Origin: Polynucleobacter sp. UB-Piko-W3
GTDB lineage: Bacteria; Pseudomonadota; Gammaproteobacteria; Burkholderiales; Burkholderiaceae
Assembly (NCBI RefSeq): GCF_018881635.1
Contig: NZ_JACVPY010000002.1
Location: 401,374 to 465,373, forward strand
DNA: 64,000 nt
Direction: 5' to 3'
Shown here: piece after piece, positions 38,129 through 47,981 of the stretch
Layout: every line of letters starts with the position of its first letter
Numbering within the stretch: position 1 is the stretch's first letter
Notes under the pieces: generated by a model
Databases searched by the model: none
Told to the model about the DNA's origin: nothing
Seen by the model: only the letters and a program-made list of their open reading frames with translations
Made by a program: the position numbers and the translations under genes

Positions 38129-38896
38129 ATGAAACAAATATTAGTTGGCTTTCATGCAGTTCAGGCGCGTTTACGCGTTGACCCAGATAGCCTGAAGTCG
38201 GTGTACTTTGATCCTAGTCGTCGCGATAGAAGGATGGGTGATTTTTTAAAACAAGCTGAAGAGATTTTGGGTGAGCGCTTGCATGCTGCTGATGCTGAAC
38301 GCTTACATAAGTTGACTGGTCATGATCGTCACCAAGGCGTTGTTGCCTTAGCTGAAAAAATGACGATTGCGCGAACTATCACTGAAGTAGTTGAGGATGC
38401 TGAGAGTGCACAGAAGAAATCCTTATTCCTCGTTTTAGATGGTGTTACCGATCCTCATAACTTTGGCGCCTGCTTGCGTGTTGCAGACGGCGCAGGGGTT
38501 GATGCTGTCGTGATTCCAAAAGATCGTTCTGCTTCAATTAATGCAACGGTAAGTAAAGTATCGAGCGGCGCATCTGAAGTAATGCCAGTCATTACTGTGA
38601 CTAACCTCGTACGCAGTATGAAAGAGATGCAAGAAGCTGGCGTCTGGCTAGTGGGTACCGATGATGAAGCTGAAAAGTCTATCTATGACCTTGATCTCAC
38701 CGGCCCTATTGCCATTGTGATGGGAGCAGAGGGTGAGGGCATGCGTCGCCTGACAAAAGAGACCTGTGATGAGCTCGTCCGCATCCCAATGCAGGGTGTA
38801 GTTGAAAGTTTGAATGTTTCTGTTGCAAGTGGCGTATGCTTGTATGAGGCATTAAGACAGCGCCTAGCGAAAGCAAGCAACAAAGCTGCCAAGTAA
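38129..38896 (+). CDS. rlmB: 23S rRNA (guanosine-2'-O)-methyltransferase RlmB
   Basis: 255 residues, SPOUT family. Methylates G2251 of 23S rRNA. An N-terminal substrate-binding domain ([11 protein letters not shown]) is followed by the knotted SAM domain: [17 protein letters not shown] (motif 1), [13 protein letters not shown] (motif 2) and [14 protein letters not shown] (motif 3). Cotranscribed with rnr. Confidence 0.95.
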   Translation: MKQILVGFHAVQARLRVDPDSLKSVYFDPSRRDRRMGDFLKQAEEILGERLHAADAERLHKLTGHDRHQGVVALAEKMTIARTITEVVEDAESAQKKSLFLVLDGVTDPHNFGACLRVADGAGVDAVVIPKDRSASINATVSKVSSGASEVMPVITVTNLVRSMKEMQEAGVWLVGTDDEAEKSIYDLDLTGPIAIVMGAEGEGMRRLTKETCDELVRIPMQGVVESLNVSVASGVCLYEALRQRLAKASNKAAK

Positions 38897-38915
38897 GTTT
38901 ACTGAAAGGCCTTAT

Positions 38916-39098
38916 ATGAAATGCAATATTGGCAACACTGACCGTATTCTGCGCATTACCGTTGGCGCTATTCTCATCGGTTTAGCAGCCTTTGGCATTG
39001 CTGGACCGTGGGCATGGATTGGAATCATTCCTCTAGTAACTGGCGTATTCAGAATTTGTCCAGCCTATAACTTGCTAGGCATTAATACTGCTAAATAG
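38916..39098 (+). CDS. DUF2892 small membrane protein
   Basis: 60 residues with two membrane helices. CNIGNTDRILRITVGAILIG and the C-terminal CPAYNLLGINT are the DUF2892 pattern, also found as the tail of YgaP rhodaneses. Function unknown; two conserved cysteines (residues 3 and about 49). Follows rlmB by 19 bases and may share its transcript. Confidence 0.88.
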   Translation: MKCNIGNTDRILRITVGAILIGLAAFGIAGPWAWIGIIPLVTGVFRICPAYNLLGINTAK

Positions 39099-39123
39099 CA
39101 AGACAAGCAGGCAGTTAGAAGCT

Positions 39124-40089
39124 TTACTTAGCGAGCAAGGCTTCTAGTTTTTCTGTATCGATACAAAAATTACGAATACCCTCAGCCAGCTTCTCAGTGG
39201 CCATTGCATCATGATTTAATTGCAGGCGAAAACTGGACTCATCGAGCTTCAATGGAGTGATGTTTCCATGGCGAGCACTACCTGCATCCAGCTTTTTGCT
39301 AACTACAGTACTACTAGTTTGTAGTTCTGCCAAAAGCTCTGGACTAATCGTCAATAAATCACAGCCTGCTAACTCCAGAATCTGGCTGGTATTGCGAAAG
39401 CTCGCACCCATGATTTCAGTAGAGATACCAAAGTGTTTGTAATAGCTAAATATTTTCTTGACTGAAGTCACGCCAGGATCATTTGCAGCACCATGACTAG
39501 CATCATTCCAATTGGCGCCGAGCTTTGCTTTATTCCAATCAGTGATGCGTCCCACAAATGGGGAAATCAACTTTGCATTTGCTGCACCACAAGCTGCCGC
39601 TTGCACTAAGGAGAAGAGCAAAGTCATATTGCAATGGATGCCTGCGGCTTCTAATTCTTTTGCAGCCGCAATGCCTTCCCAAGTGCCAGCAAGTTTGATC
39701 AAGATGCGTTTGCGATCAATCCCATGTGACTCATACAAAGAAATCAGGTGCTTGGCCTTAGTAACGGTCGCTTTGGTATCAAAAGAAAGCCTTGCATCAA
39801 CCTCGGTAGAAACGCGACCTGGAACAATTTTGAGGATCTCCAAACCAAACGCAACCAGAATGTAATCCACCAAATCAGTGGGACTCATTCCTGGATGGGC
39901 ATCTTTAACGGACTGCACTAGGGATTGATAATTACTTTGCTGGGCCGCCTTGAGAATGAGCGATGGATTGGTTGTCGCATCCTGCGGTTGGAACTCTTGC
40001 ATGCGCTCAAAGTCGCCCGTGTCGGCAACCACCGTGGTGAGCTTTTTAAGCTGCTCTAGTTGGTTAGGGGCTAAAGAGGTGCTATTCAT
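39124..40089 (-). CDS. tal: Transaldolase
   Basis: 321 residues. Pentose-phosphate enzyme that moves a dihydroxyacetone unit through a Schiff base. [25 protein letters not shown] and [13 protein letters not shown] are diagnostic; the last holds the active-site lysine near residue 137. The class is the E. coli TalB type. Divergent from rpiA, whose product is in the same pathway, with a palindrome between them. Confidence 0.96.
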   Translation of the reverse strand: MNSTSLAPNQLEQLKKLTTVVADTGDFERMQEFQPQDATTNPSLILKAAQQSNYQSLVQSVKDAHPGMSPTDLVDYILVAFGLEILKIVPGRVSTEVDARLSFDTKATVTKAKHLISLYESHGIDRKRILIKLAGTWEGIAAAKELEAAGIHCNMTLLFSLVQAAACGAANAKLISPFVGRITDWNKAKLGANWNDASHGAANDPGVTSVKKIFSYYKHFGISTEIMGASFRNTSQILELAGCDLLTISPELLAELQTSSTVVSKKLDAGSARHGNITPLKLDESSFRLQLNHDAMATEKLAEGIRNFCIDTEKLEALLAK

Positions 40090-40125
40090 GGATTATCTTG
40101 TTTGCTGAAGTGAGTTTCTTTTGAA

Positions 40126-40137
40126 TATCATATGATA
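40126..40137. promoter_or_regulatory. Palindrome TATCATATGATA between tal and rpiA
   Basis: Perfect 12-bp palindrome in the 100-base divergent gap. A similar half-site (TATCATA-T-TATGAGA, 63159-63173) lies upstream of aceE. A shared regulator of carbon-flow genes is possible but AT-rich palindromes also occur by chance. Confidence 0.35.
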
Positions 40138-40189
40138 GATGTATTAATGACTCCATTCCAGTCAAGGCATAAGGGCGTTTAGCAGGCAT

Positions 40190-40900
40190 ATGAACCAAGA
40201 TCAACTCAAACAAATGGTGGGCGAGGCAGCGCGGGATGAAGTCTTAAAACTGCCTGCCGGGCAAATTTTAGGGGTTGGCACAGGCTCAACCGCCAATTGC
40301 TTTATTGATGCTTTAGCCCCTCATAAAGATCATTTCGCAGGAACGGTATCGAGCTCAAACGCAACAACCGAGCGCTTGCTCAAGCATGGCTTTCAGGTTC
40401 TAGACCTCAATGACGTGACTGATTTACCTGCCTATGTCGATGGTGCAGATGAAATTGATCCAGCAGGTCACATGATTAAAGGTGGCGGTGGGGCTCTGAC
40501 GCGCGAAAAAATTATCGCATCGATGGCTAGGCAATTCATTTGCATTTGTGATTCATCAAAGCAGGTTGCCGTTCTGGGTAACTTTGCGCTGCCAGTAGAA
40601 ATCATCCCCTTAGCAAAGGGCATAGTGAGTAGAGAATTAGAAAAATTGGGCGGTAAGGTCACGCTCCGCCTGGCTAAAAATACCCATGCTGATTTAAATC
40701 AAACTCCAAGCGAGCCCTTTGTTACGGATAACGGCGGGTGGATTTTAGATGTGGCAGGTTTAAAGATTGCTGACCCCATCAAGATGGAAGCGCAAATCAA
40801 TCAAATTGCAGGCGTGATCACAGTTGGACTCTTTGCTAAAGAAAAAGCAAACCTCTTGCTGGTCAGCAATGCTTCTGGCTTAGAAAGATTAGTGCTTTAG
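40190..40900 (+). CDS. rpiA: Ribose-5-phosphate isomerase A
   Basis: 236 residues. Interconverts ribose- and ribulose-5-phosphate. LGVGTGSTANCFIDAL (phosphate loop), SSSNATTERL, YVDGADEID with the catalytic aspartate and MIKGGGGALTREKI are all canonical. Divergent from tal. A strong bidirectional terminator follows the stop. Confidence 0.97.
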   Translation: MNQDQLKQMVGEAARDEVLKLPAGQILGVGTGSTANCFIDALAPHKDHFAGTVSSSNATTERLLKHGFQVLDLNDVTDLPAYVDGADEIDPAGHMIKGGGGALTREKIIASMARQFICICDSSKQVAVLGNFALPVEIIPLAKGIVSRELEKLGGKVTLRLAKNTHADLNQTPSEPFVTDNGGWILDVAGLKIADPIKMEAQINQIAGVITVGLFAKEKANLLLVSNASGLERLVL

Positions 40901-40904
40901 AGAT

Positions 40905-40940
40905 AAAAAAACCCGACGGGGCATCCCCATCGGGTTGTTT
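40905..40940. terminator. Bidirectional terminator between rpiA and the small RNA candidate
   Basis: AACCCGA (40910-40916) pairs with TCGGGTT (40930-40936), extended inward by GGGG/CCCC around a CAT loop. On the minus strand it ends in seven T; on the plus strand in TTGTTT. The minus orientation is the stronger one. Confidence 0.9.
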
Positions 40941-41063
40941 GCCATGGTTTGCATGGCGCAGGCGCTCGGAAGGTATTTAGTTCCTTAGCCTATGAGTGCA
41001 TAGATGTACTCATTCTGAAGTGGCTTTCGCCAATGTAGCGGGGCACTATATCTGCCTTGCTAC
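40905..41063 (-). ncRNA. Candidate small RNA of about 160 nt
   Basis: There is no ORF here, but a full transcription unit is visible on the minus strand. A promoter at 41098-41070 predicts a start near 41063, and transcription would end at a strong T7 terminator (40905). The interval folds into discrete hairpins: TAGC...GCTA (41062-41036), TGGC-GAAA-GCCA with a GNRA loop (41032-41021), GAGT-CAT/ATG-ACTC (41011-40994) and GCCATG/CATGGC (40957-40941). It does not match 6S, SRP or tmRNA as I know them. Could be an Hfq-dependent or structural RNA; identity unknown. Confidence 0.5.
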
Positions 41064-41069
41064 GATTAC

Positions 41070-41098
41070 ATCCTATGCCTAGCTATTCAGAGAGTCAA
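41070..41098 (-). promoter_or_regulatory. Promoter of the small RNA candidate
   Basis: On the minus strand TTGACT (41098-41093), 17 bases, TAGGAT (41075-41070). Five of six match at -35 and four of six at -10. It lies downstream of yggX and points away from it into non-coding sequence. Confidence 0.6.
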
Positions 41099-41160
41099 CA
41101 GCTGGGAACAAGTTTTATGTATTTATTAATGCTGTGCTGCAATAGCTCTCAAGCAGTAGC

Positions 41161-41433
41161 TTATTCTGCTGGCGGGGTGTAGCCTTCTGCCATATCCGCG
41201 CCACCTTCAAAGAAGTACTTCTCAACCTGCTTGAGAAGATACTGGCGAGCACGAGGATCAGCCATATTGAGGCGGTTTTCATTAATCAACATGGTTTGAT
41301 GCTTTAACCATGCAGCCCAAGCTTCTTTGGATACTTGATTCCAAATCTTTTTGCCCAGCTCACCTGGAAGCGGGGCAAAATCCATTCCTTCGGACTCTTT
41401 ATTGAGCTTGATACATTGAACCATGCGTGCCAT
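41161..41433 (-). CDS. yggX: Probable Fe(II)-trafficking protein YggX
   Basis: 90 residues, the full length of the family. Protects iron-sulfur proteins against oxidative damage in enterics. [32 protein letters not shown] and [14 protein letters not shown] are the conserved blocks, with the essential N-terminal cysteine at residue 7. Lies 32 bases downstream of argA on the same strand. Confidence 0.95.
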   Translation of the reverse strand: MARMVQCIKLNKESEGMDFAPLPGELGKKIWNQVSKEAWAAWLKHQTMLINENRLNMADPRARQYLLKQVEKYFFEGGADMAEGYTPPAE

Positions 41434-41465
41434 CTGTAATACCTTTCTGATTGATCTCTTTTTTC

Positions 41466-42830
41466 TTATAGATCTTTAGTTAAAACCATGGACTTACGGT
41501 CCCAGTTGTAAATCTGTTTTCTTTCTTCGGGCAAGTCTTCTACTGTTGCCCGCTTAAAGCCACGCTTTAAGAACCAATGCTCGGTTCTCGTAGTGAGAAC
41601 AAATAATTTTTTAATGCCTTCTTGTTTGGCGCGCATTTCAACTCGCTTCAAAAGTCGCTCGCCATCGCCTGAGCCTTGAACATCAGGATCAACCGCCAGG
41701 CAAGCTAGTTCACCAACGCCATTCGGAAAAGGGAAGAGGGCAGCGCAGCCAAAGAGAACGCGGTCATGTTCAATCACTGAGAAGCGCTGAATATCACGCT
41801 CAATCACATCTTGACCACGAGCTGCCAAGATACCTTCATCCTCTAGTGGCATCGTCAATTGCAAAATACCGCCCACATCATCTTGATTGGCTTCGCGCAA
41901 GTTCTCAATATCAGAAGAAGCCAGCATCATGCCGATACCATCGTGGGTAAAGAGTTCTTCAAGTAATGCACCATCTTGATTGCATGGCAAGAAGTGAACA
42001 CGACTTACTCCTGCTTTGATAGCTCTTCCAGAGATATTGAGCAAGCTCTTCATGCCGATATCTAAATCCTTCTTCTGGGCCATATAGTCTTGGAGTTGAG
42101 GTAATGACAGCTCGGTAATCAAATCACCTTCTGCATCATGAAGCCCTTTATAGGGGCTTAAGAAGATCAACTTATCTGCCTTAAGAGCGGCAGCAGTAGA
42201 GGCTGCCACATCCTCATAGGCCAGATTGAATGCCTGCCCAGTAGGAGAAAAACCTAAAGGTGAGAGTAAGACAATCTTATTGCTATCCAAAGACTGCGTA
42301 ATAGAAGTAGAGTCCACCTTACGTACTAAACCTGTATGGATGTAATCAGTGCCCTCAACAACACCTACTGGCATTGCAGTGATGAAGTTTCCAGAGATAA
42401 CGGAAATACGCGATCCTGCCATTGGAGTATTTGGTAAGCCACGACTAAACGCAGCTTCGATATCAAGACGCAATTCACCAGCGGCTTCTTTGACACACTC
42501 AAGTGCAGCGGCATCGGTAATCCGATAGCTATGCATAGCGGTCTTGCCAAACTTACTCTTAATCTTGCGTAAGGTCAGCTGCTCTTCAATCTGTGGACGA
42601 ATGCCGTGGACCAAAACAATTCGCATGCCCATGGCATGCAACATGGCGATATCTTCAATCAGATTCTCAAGACCAATTTCCTGAACGAGCTCACCAGCAA
42701 AGGCGATGACAAAGGTCTTTTCACGGAAGCTATGGATGTAGGGCGCAACATCGCGCAACCACCCTACAAAGGGGAAGTTGGAGGTAGATTCTTCGGCACT
42801 TGAGGCCTGGTTCGGTGCATTTGTTGGCAT
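41466..42830 (-). CDS. argA: N-acetylglutamate synthase ArgA
   Basis: 454 residues. First step of arginine synthesis. The N-terminal amino-acid-kinase-like domain (about 20-300; [23 protein letters not shown]) binds arginine for feedback control. The C-terminal GNAT domain (about 310-454) has the acetyl-CoA loop [13 protein letters not shown] and the [14 protein letters not shown] strand-helix. I start at ATG 42830 (MPTNAPNQ); the longer ORF to 42917 would read into hrpA and is unlikely. Only 17 bases separate the divergent start of hrpA. Confidence 0.93.
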   Translation of the reverse strand: MPTNAPNQASSAEESTSNFPFVGWLRDVAPYIHSFREKTFVIAFAGELVQEIGLENLIEDIAMLHAMGMRIVLVHGIRPQIEEQLTLRKIKSKFGKTAMHSYRITDAAALECVKEAAGELRLDIEAAFSRGLPNTPMAGSRISVISGNFITAMPVGVVEGTDYIHTGLVRKVDSTSITQSLDSNKIVLLSPLGFSPTGQAFNLAYEDVAASTAAALKADKLIFLSPYKGLHDAEGDLITELSLPQLQDYMAQKKDLDIGMKSLLNISGRAIKAGVSRVHFLPCNQDGALLEELFTHDGIGMMLASSDIENLREANQDDVGGILQLTMPLEDEGILAARGQDVIERDIQRFSVIEHDRVLFGCAALFPFPNGVGELACLAVDPDVQGSGDGERLLKRVEMRAKQEGIKKLFVLTTRTEHWFLKRGFKRATVEDLPEERKQIYNWDRKSMVLTKDL

Positions 42831-42847
42831 AGTGAGAAAATTATAGG

Positions 42848-45800
42848 GTGCAAGAGCCCATAAACCAACAAAAACCCAAAGCAATGCCAAAGCCTGTGCC
42901 TGCTTCCAACACCTCACGCAGGCTAGAGATCCGCTTTCCGGAAGAATTGCCCGTCTCTGGTCAAAGGCAAATCATCAAGGATGCCCTGCAGAATCACCAA
43001 GTAGTGATTGTTTGTGGAGAGACCGGCTCAGGTAAGACTACCCAGCTACCGAAGATCTGTTTGGACCTTGGTAGAGGCACCATCAACGGCGGCAAGTTGA
43101 TTGGCCATACCCAGCCTCGCCGCATAGCAGCTACTGCCACAGCCAAGCGAATTGCCCAAGAGCTAGGCTCCCCCATTGGTCAGGATGTCGGCTATCAAGT
43201 GCGCTTCGCAGATAAAACAAGTAATACCGCTTCGATTAAGTTGATGACTGATGGCATTTTGCTAGCAGAGACGCAGCGCGATCCTCAGCTCAATGCTTAC
43301 GACACGCTCATCATCGATGAGGCCCACGAACGCAGTCTGAATATTGACTTTCTTCTGGGTTATTTAAGGCAGTTACTTCCCAAGAGGCCCGATCTTAAAT
43401 TGATTATTACCTCAGCCACGATCGATGCCCAGCGTTTTGCAGAGCATTTTGCGATCAACGGTAAGGTGGCCCCCGTGATTGAAGTGAGCGGCCGTCTCTT
43501 TCCGGTGGAGCAACGGTATTGCCCGCTGGAGCCGGACTCTAAACCCGACGGTAAAAAAGAATCTAAGACTGCTAAGGAAATCCCAGAAACAGTCGCAGAA
43601 GAAATCGCCAATGTTTGGCGTGAAGGCGCATCAGGGGCTGGAGATGTACTGGTCTTTTTACCAGGCGAGCGGGAGATCCGGGATTGTGCAGAGGCGCTGC
43701 GCAAGGATCATGTTTTGCAACAACGCTTTCATCCAGAAATTCTCAGCTTGTTTGCCCGTCAATCGGTAGCCGAGCAAGAAAGAGTCTTTAGCCCCGGTAA
43801 TGGTCGTCGCATCATCCTGACAACCAACGTTGCCGAGACATCCTTAACAGTGCCGAACATTCGCTATGTGATTGATAGTGGCTTAGCTAGAGTCAAGCGT
43901 TATTCCTATCGTAATAAGGTGGAGCAATTACAGATTGAACCGATTTCGCAAGCGGCCGCTAATCAAAGAGCGGGGCGCTGCGGCCGGGTATCGGATGGTA
44001 TTTGCATTCGTTTGTATAGCGAGCTTGATTATCAAAGCCGCCCTAAATTTACTGACCCAGAAATTCTGCGTAGCTCATTAGCAGCGGTACTTCTGCGGAT
44101 GAGTTCACTCCGTTTGCCAAAAATTCAGCACTTTCCATTTATTGATAAACCATTGGGCAGAGCCATTACCGATGGCGTACAACTGCTTGATGAATTGGGT
44201 GCTATTGAGTTTGATGAATCCGATGCCTCTGATGGCAAAGACATTAACAATAGCTTTAAGCTCACGGCAATTGGTAAGCAGTTGGCTGACCTACCGCTAG
44301 ATCCTCGGATTGGCAGAATATTATTGGCTGCTAAAGAGCAGAATGCCTTAAGAGAAGTGACTATCATTGCCTCTGCCTTGGCAACCCAAGATCCGCGTGA
44401 GCGACCGATGGATCAGGGCGCTGCTGCAGATCAAGCGCACCTGCTGTTTGTAGATGAACGCTCTGAGTTCCTTAGTTTTGTAAAACTCTGGCATTGGTAT
44501 CAAGATGCTTTGCAACATAAACAGAGCAATCGTCAACTAGAAAGCTTATGCAGAAGTAAATTCTTATCGCCACGCCGTTTACGTGAGTGGCGAGATGTGC
44601 ATAGTCAGCTGCACACCATGCTTGCGGAAAAAGGCTGGAAAGAAAATGGCCTTGCAGCAACTTATGAGCAAGTCCACTTATCTCTACTCACAGGCCTTCT
44701 AGGTTATGTTGCTAAAAAAGAAGAAGATGAAAAGTCTCAAGACCGCAATAGTAAGACTGGTGGTTATGTGGGTGCCCGTGGCATTCGGCCGTTTATCTGG
44801 CCAGGCTCAACGATTGGCAAAAAGGCAGGGGCTTGGATATTGGCAGGTGAGCTACAAGAAACCAGTCGTATGTATGCTCGCACGATTGCCAAGATTGAGC
44901 CGCAGTGGGTTGAGAGGGTTGCAGCGCATCGCCTGATTAAATCCCTGAGCGACCCCTTTTGGGATAACCGTCAGGGTGAGGTCATGGCATTTGAACGTGG
45001 CACCTTATATGGCCTACCGATCTATCATGGCCGACGGGTGCGCTATGAACCGCACAATCCAGAAGAAGCCAGAGAATTATTTATTCGCCAAGCTTTAGTG
45101 CAAGAAGAAATGTTCGGGCGTATGGATACGCCAGCCCTCTATCGTGAAACAGAGGCTGATGCCAAAAAACAATATCCCGGACTCTTTGGGTTCTTCTGGC
45201 ATAACTGTCGCCTTATTAAAGAAATCGAAGCACTGGAGCATCGCTCACGGCGTCCCGATGTCTTGGTAGATGATGATCTGCTCTTTGCTTTCTATGAGTC
45301 ACGTATTCCGAAAGAAGTTTGTAATCGCGAAGGACTCAAAGCCTGGTTTAAGAAAGAACTCAACCTAGATAGCCAGTTACGACTTGAAAAAGCAGACTTG
45401 ATGCGCCATGAGGCTGCTGGCATTACGGTTGATCGCTATCCTAAAAAGATGTTGGTAGGCGGTGCGGAGCTTAATCTGACGTATCACTTTGAGCCGGGTA
45501 GCCCAAAAGACGGAGTTACTTTAGTAGTGCCGCTCACGCAACTTAATCAAGTCGATGGCCGTCGTTGCGAATGGTTAGTGCCAGGCATGTGCGAAGAGAA
45601 GGTGCTACTACTACTCAAATCCCTACCGCAAAAATTACGCCGTCATTGTGTGCCACTCCCTGACTATGCAAAGTCATTCCTAGAGCGCAAGTTAGATGAA
45701 AAACAATTTGGCATGGGCGACTTTTTAGATAGCTTAATTAGCGATATTCGTAAAGAGCGTGGTTTAGAAATTAAGCGTACTGACTTTAGGCCTGAATCGC

Positions 45801-46882
45801 TTCCTTTGCATTCGTCAATGAACTTTAGGCTCATAGACGAGCATGGCCGTCAACTTGAAGTCGAAAGAAATCTCGCCCGTCTTCGTGCTGAGTACGGAGA
45901 AACTGCTCGTAGTGCTTTCCAGGCAATCGCCCAAGAGACTGCCCAAGTGGAGCTGGGAGTTGATCCTCCTAAAGCTACCGGCACCCAATTTCATGAGAAG
46001 GCTCGCTCAGTTGAGCAGGGCGGCTATCGCTCTTGGGAGTTTGGCGAGCTACCGGAAACTCTAGAAATTCAAAAAGGGAATAAAACCTTGTTCGGTTATC
46101 CCGCATTAGTTGACCGAGGAGACTACTGTGATCTAGAAGTCTTTGATGACTTGCTAGAAGCGAGAAAACAGCATCACCTAGGATTACGTCGACTATTTAC
46201 TCTCAGTAACAAAGACACCCTAAAAGCATTGCAAAAACAATTACCTGGTATTCGAGAATTAGGATTGCTCTTTATCAATATTGGTTCAGTAGAGGGATTA
46301 ATCGAGCAAATTCTCAATCTGGCACTAGAGCGTGCATTTATGAGTGAGCCACTTCCAGTCAATGCGGAGCAATTTACAGAACGCTTGCAAGCTGGTAAAC
46401 CCCGATTGGCGCTGATTGCTCAAGAGGTCTCACGCCATGCCTTAAATGCCTTACAAGCTCATGCTGATTTGCAAAAGAAGATGGCTAGTGCAAAAGCATC
46501 CTCAACGGCAGCTTATGCAGATATGCAAACCCAAATACAAGCTTTGATCTTTCCCCAGTTTGTTGCCCAAATTCCTTATGGACAGCTTGTGCATTTACCG
46601 CGTTATCTCAAAGCGATTGCCATGAGAATCGATAAGTTACGCTCTAATCCCAGCCGCGATGCCCAATGCCAAAAAGATTGGGAGTCAGTTGCAAGACCTT
46701 GGCAAAAGTTATTACAAGGAAGCAAGGGATCTGCCTCCTATGCCATGACCGAGGATCAAGCTTTGCAGGATTTTCGATGGCAGCTCGAGGAGTTGAGGGT
46801 GGCTTTATATGCTCAAGAGCTCAAAACTCCCACCCCAATGTCCCTAAAGCGACTCGAAAAGGTATTAGCTAGCTTGCGCTAG
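42848..46882 (+). CDS. hrpA: ATP-dependent RNA helicase HrpA
   Basis: 1344 residues, the normal size for bacterial HrpA. A DEAH-box helicase that rescues stalled ribosomes in E. coli. Walker A GETGSGKTT at 57-65, DEAHERSLN near 158, TSATIDAQRF, then the C-terminal helicase core with TNVAETSLTVPNIRYVIDSG and QRAGRCGRV. The OB-fold and large DUF3418 regions follow. GTG 42848 is the earliest start; ATG 42884 is an alternative and neither has a strong ribosome site. Its promoter must lie within or beside the argA start because the divergent gap is so short. Confidence 0.94.
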   Translation: MQEPINQQKPKAMPKPVPASNTSRRLEIRFPEELPVSGQRQIIKDALQNHQVVIVCGETGSGKTTQLPKICLDLGRGTINGGKLIGHTQPRRIAATATAKRIAQELGSPIGQDVGYQVRFADKTSNTASIKLMTDGILLAETQRDPQLNAYDTLIIDEAHERSLNIDFLLGYLRQLLPKRPDLKLIITSATIDAQRFAEHFAINGKVAPVIEVSGRLFPVEQRYCPLEPDSKPDGKKESKTAKEIPETVAEEIANVWREGASGAGDVLVFLPGEREIRDCAEALRKDHVLQQRFHPEILSLFARQSVAEQERVFSPGNGRRIILTTNVAETSLTVPNIRYVIDSGLARVKRYSYRNKVEQLQIEPISQAAANQRAGRCGRVSDGICIRLYSELDYQSRPKFTDPEILRSSLAAVLLRMSSLRLPKIQHFPFIDKPLGRAITDGVQLLDELGAIEFDESDASDGKDINNSFKLTAIGKQLADLPLDPRIGRILLAAKEQNALREVTIIASALATQDPRERPMDQGAAADQAHLLFVDERSEFLSFVKLWHWYQDALQHKQSNRQLESLCRSKFLSPRRLREWRDVHSQLHTMLAEKGWKENGLAATYEQVHLSLLTGLLGYVAKKEEDEKSQDRNSKTGGYVGARGIRPFIWPGSTIGKKAGAWILAGELQETSRMYARTIAKIEPQWVERVAAHRLIKSLSDPFWDNRQGEVMAFERGTLYGLPIYHGRRVRYEPHNPEEARELFIRQALVQEEMFGRMDTPALYRETEADAKKQYPGLFGFFWHNCRLIKEIEALEHRSRRPDVLVDDDLLFAFYESRIPKEVCNREGLKAWFKKELNLDSQLRLEKADLMRHEAAGITVDRYPKKMLVGGAELNLTYHFEPGSPKDGVTLVVPLTQLNQVDGRRCEWLVPGMCEEKVLLLLKSLPQKLRRHCVPLPDYAKSFLERKLDEKQFGMGDFLDSLISDIRKERGLEIKRTDFRPESLPLHSSMNFRLIDEHGRQLEVERNLARLRAEYGETARSAFQAIAQETAQVELGVDPPKATGTQFHEKARSVEQGGYRSWEFGELPETLEIQKGNKTLFGYPALVDRGDYCDLEVFDDLLEARKQHHLGLRRLFTLSNKDTLKALQKQLPGIRELGLLFINIGSVEGLIEQILNLALERAFMSEPLPVNAEQFTERLQAGKPRLALIAQEVSRHALNALQAHADLQKKMASAKASSTAAYADMQTQIQALIFPQFVAQIPYGQLVHLPRYLKAIAMRIDKLRSNPSRDAQCQKDWESVARPWQKLLQGSKGSASYAMTEDQALQDFRWQLEELRVALYAQELKTPTPMSLKRLEKVLASLR

Positions 46883-46941
46883 TTAAAATCCATCAGGCTT
46901 TAGAGGTCTTTAATTGAGTCTTGATTGCTTACAATAGCGGA

Positions 46942-47973
46942 ATGTACACATTTATCACGATTAGAGGTTTTCGCAATATTGCAATTATCTCTTTATTGAC
47001 CCTATTCTCAGCAAATCATTTTGCTATTGCGCAAACTGCTCCCATACCAAGTTCTGGGGCTAATCAGCCAAAGCTAGCAGTGATTCTCAATTCAGGCGAA
47101 GCATCAGTGAGTTTGATTGATATGCCAAGCCGCCAGGTGATTAAAACAATTCCTGTTGGTAAGGAGCCCCATCATCTGATGTTGACCCCAGATGAAAAAA
47201 CACTATTGATTGCCAATGCCGTAGGCAATGATGTAGTGTTGATGAACCCAAGCACTGGTGAATTAACCGGTAGAATTCCAAACATCATTGATCCTTACCA
47301 AATTGGGTATTCACCCAATCACAAATGGTTTGTAGCAAACGGCAATCGTTTAGACCGTGTCGATATTTATGCAGCTAATGGCGCTGATCTCAAGCTAGCT
47401 AAAACAGTGAAGTTAGCAAAGACACCGAGTCATATTGCATTTACAGCAGATAGCAAAATTGCTTTCATTACATTACAAGATTCCAATCAGCTTGCAGCAA
47501 TTGATCTAGAAACACAAAGTGTGCTCTGGGTGATGCCTACAGGTAAGGTTCCTGCTGGCTTATGGATGACACCAGGCGATCAGTATGTATTAGTGGGCAT
47601 TACTGGCGAAGACTTTGTCCAGGTGATTGACTGGAAGGCGCGCAAAGAAGTCAAGCGTATCCTCACTGGCAAGGGCGCCCATAACTTTCGCCCACTAGGT
47701 GATAAGAAGCATGTATTTGTCAGCAATCGTATTGCATCCTCTATTAGCCTAATCAATATGCAAACTCTAGAGAAGATTGGCGATATTACTGGTCTTCCTG
47801 CTGGTCCAGATGATATGGAAATTACTCCTGATGGCAAAACCTTGTGGGTCACGCTACGCTTTGCCAAAAAAGTCGGCGTGATTGATATCCCCTCCATGAA
47901 ATTAATGACGGTGATTCCAGTGGGTAAATCTCCGCATGGCGTATTCTTTTACCCCAGAGCTTCCTGGGAATAA
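46942..47973 (+). CDS. Periplasmic YVTN-type beta-propeller protein
   Basis: 343 residues. A signal peptide (hydrophobic about 12-28, cleavage after AIAQ near 32) is followed by seven-blade propeller repeats. Blades show the IPVGKEPHHLMLTPDEKTLLI pattern in fragments, such as IPVGKSPHGV at the end and TGKVPAGLWMTP in the middle. Such proteins may bind ligands or redox partners; there is no c-type haem motif. ATG 46942 is favoured over TTG 46921 because it places the signal peptide at the terminus. 8 bases separate it from the deacetylase gene. Confidence 0.82.
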   Translation: MYTFITIRGFRNIAIISLLTLFSANHFAIAQTAPIPSSGANQPKLAVILNSGEASVSLIDMPSRQVIKTIPVGKEPHHLMLTPDEKTLLIANAVGNDVVLMNPSTGELTGRIPNIIDPYQIGYSPNHKWFVANGNRLDRVDIYAANGADLKLAKTVKLAKTPSHIAFTADSKIAFITLQDSNQLAAIDLETQSVLWVMPTGKVPAGLWMTPGDQYVLVGITGEDFVQVIDWKARKEVKRILTGKGAHNFRPLGDKKHVFVSNRIASSISLINMQTLEKIGDITGLPAGPDDMEITPDGKTLWVTLRFAKKVGVIDIPSMKLMTVIPVGKSPHGVFFYPRASWE

Positions 47974-47981
47974 TATTCACC

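Noticed and set aside
40905..41063. Assignment of the small RNA candidate as 6S, SRP or tmRNA
   Set aside because: The AAGGCAGAT stretch recalls SRP RNA, but the GGUCCGGAAGGAAGCA core is absent; the long closing stem of 6S and the tRNA-like ends of tmRNA are also absent.
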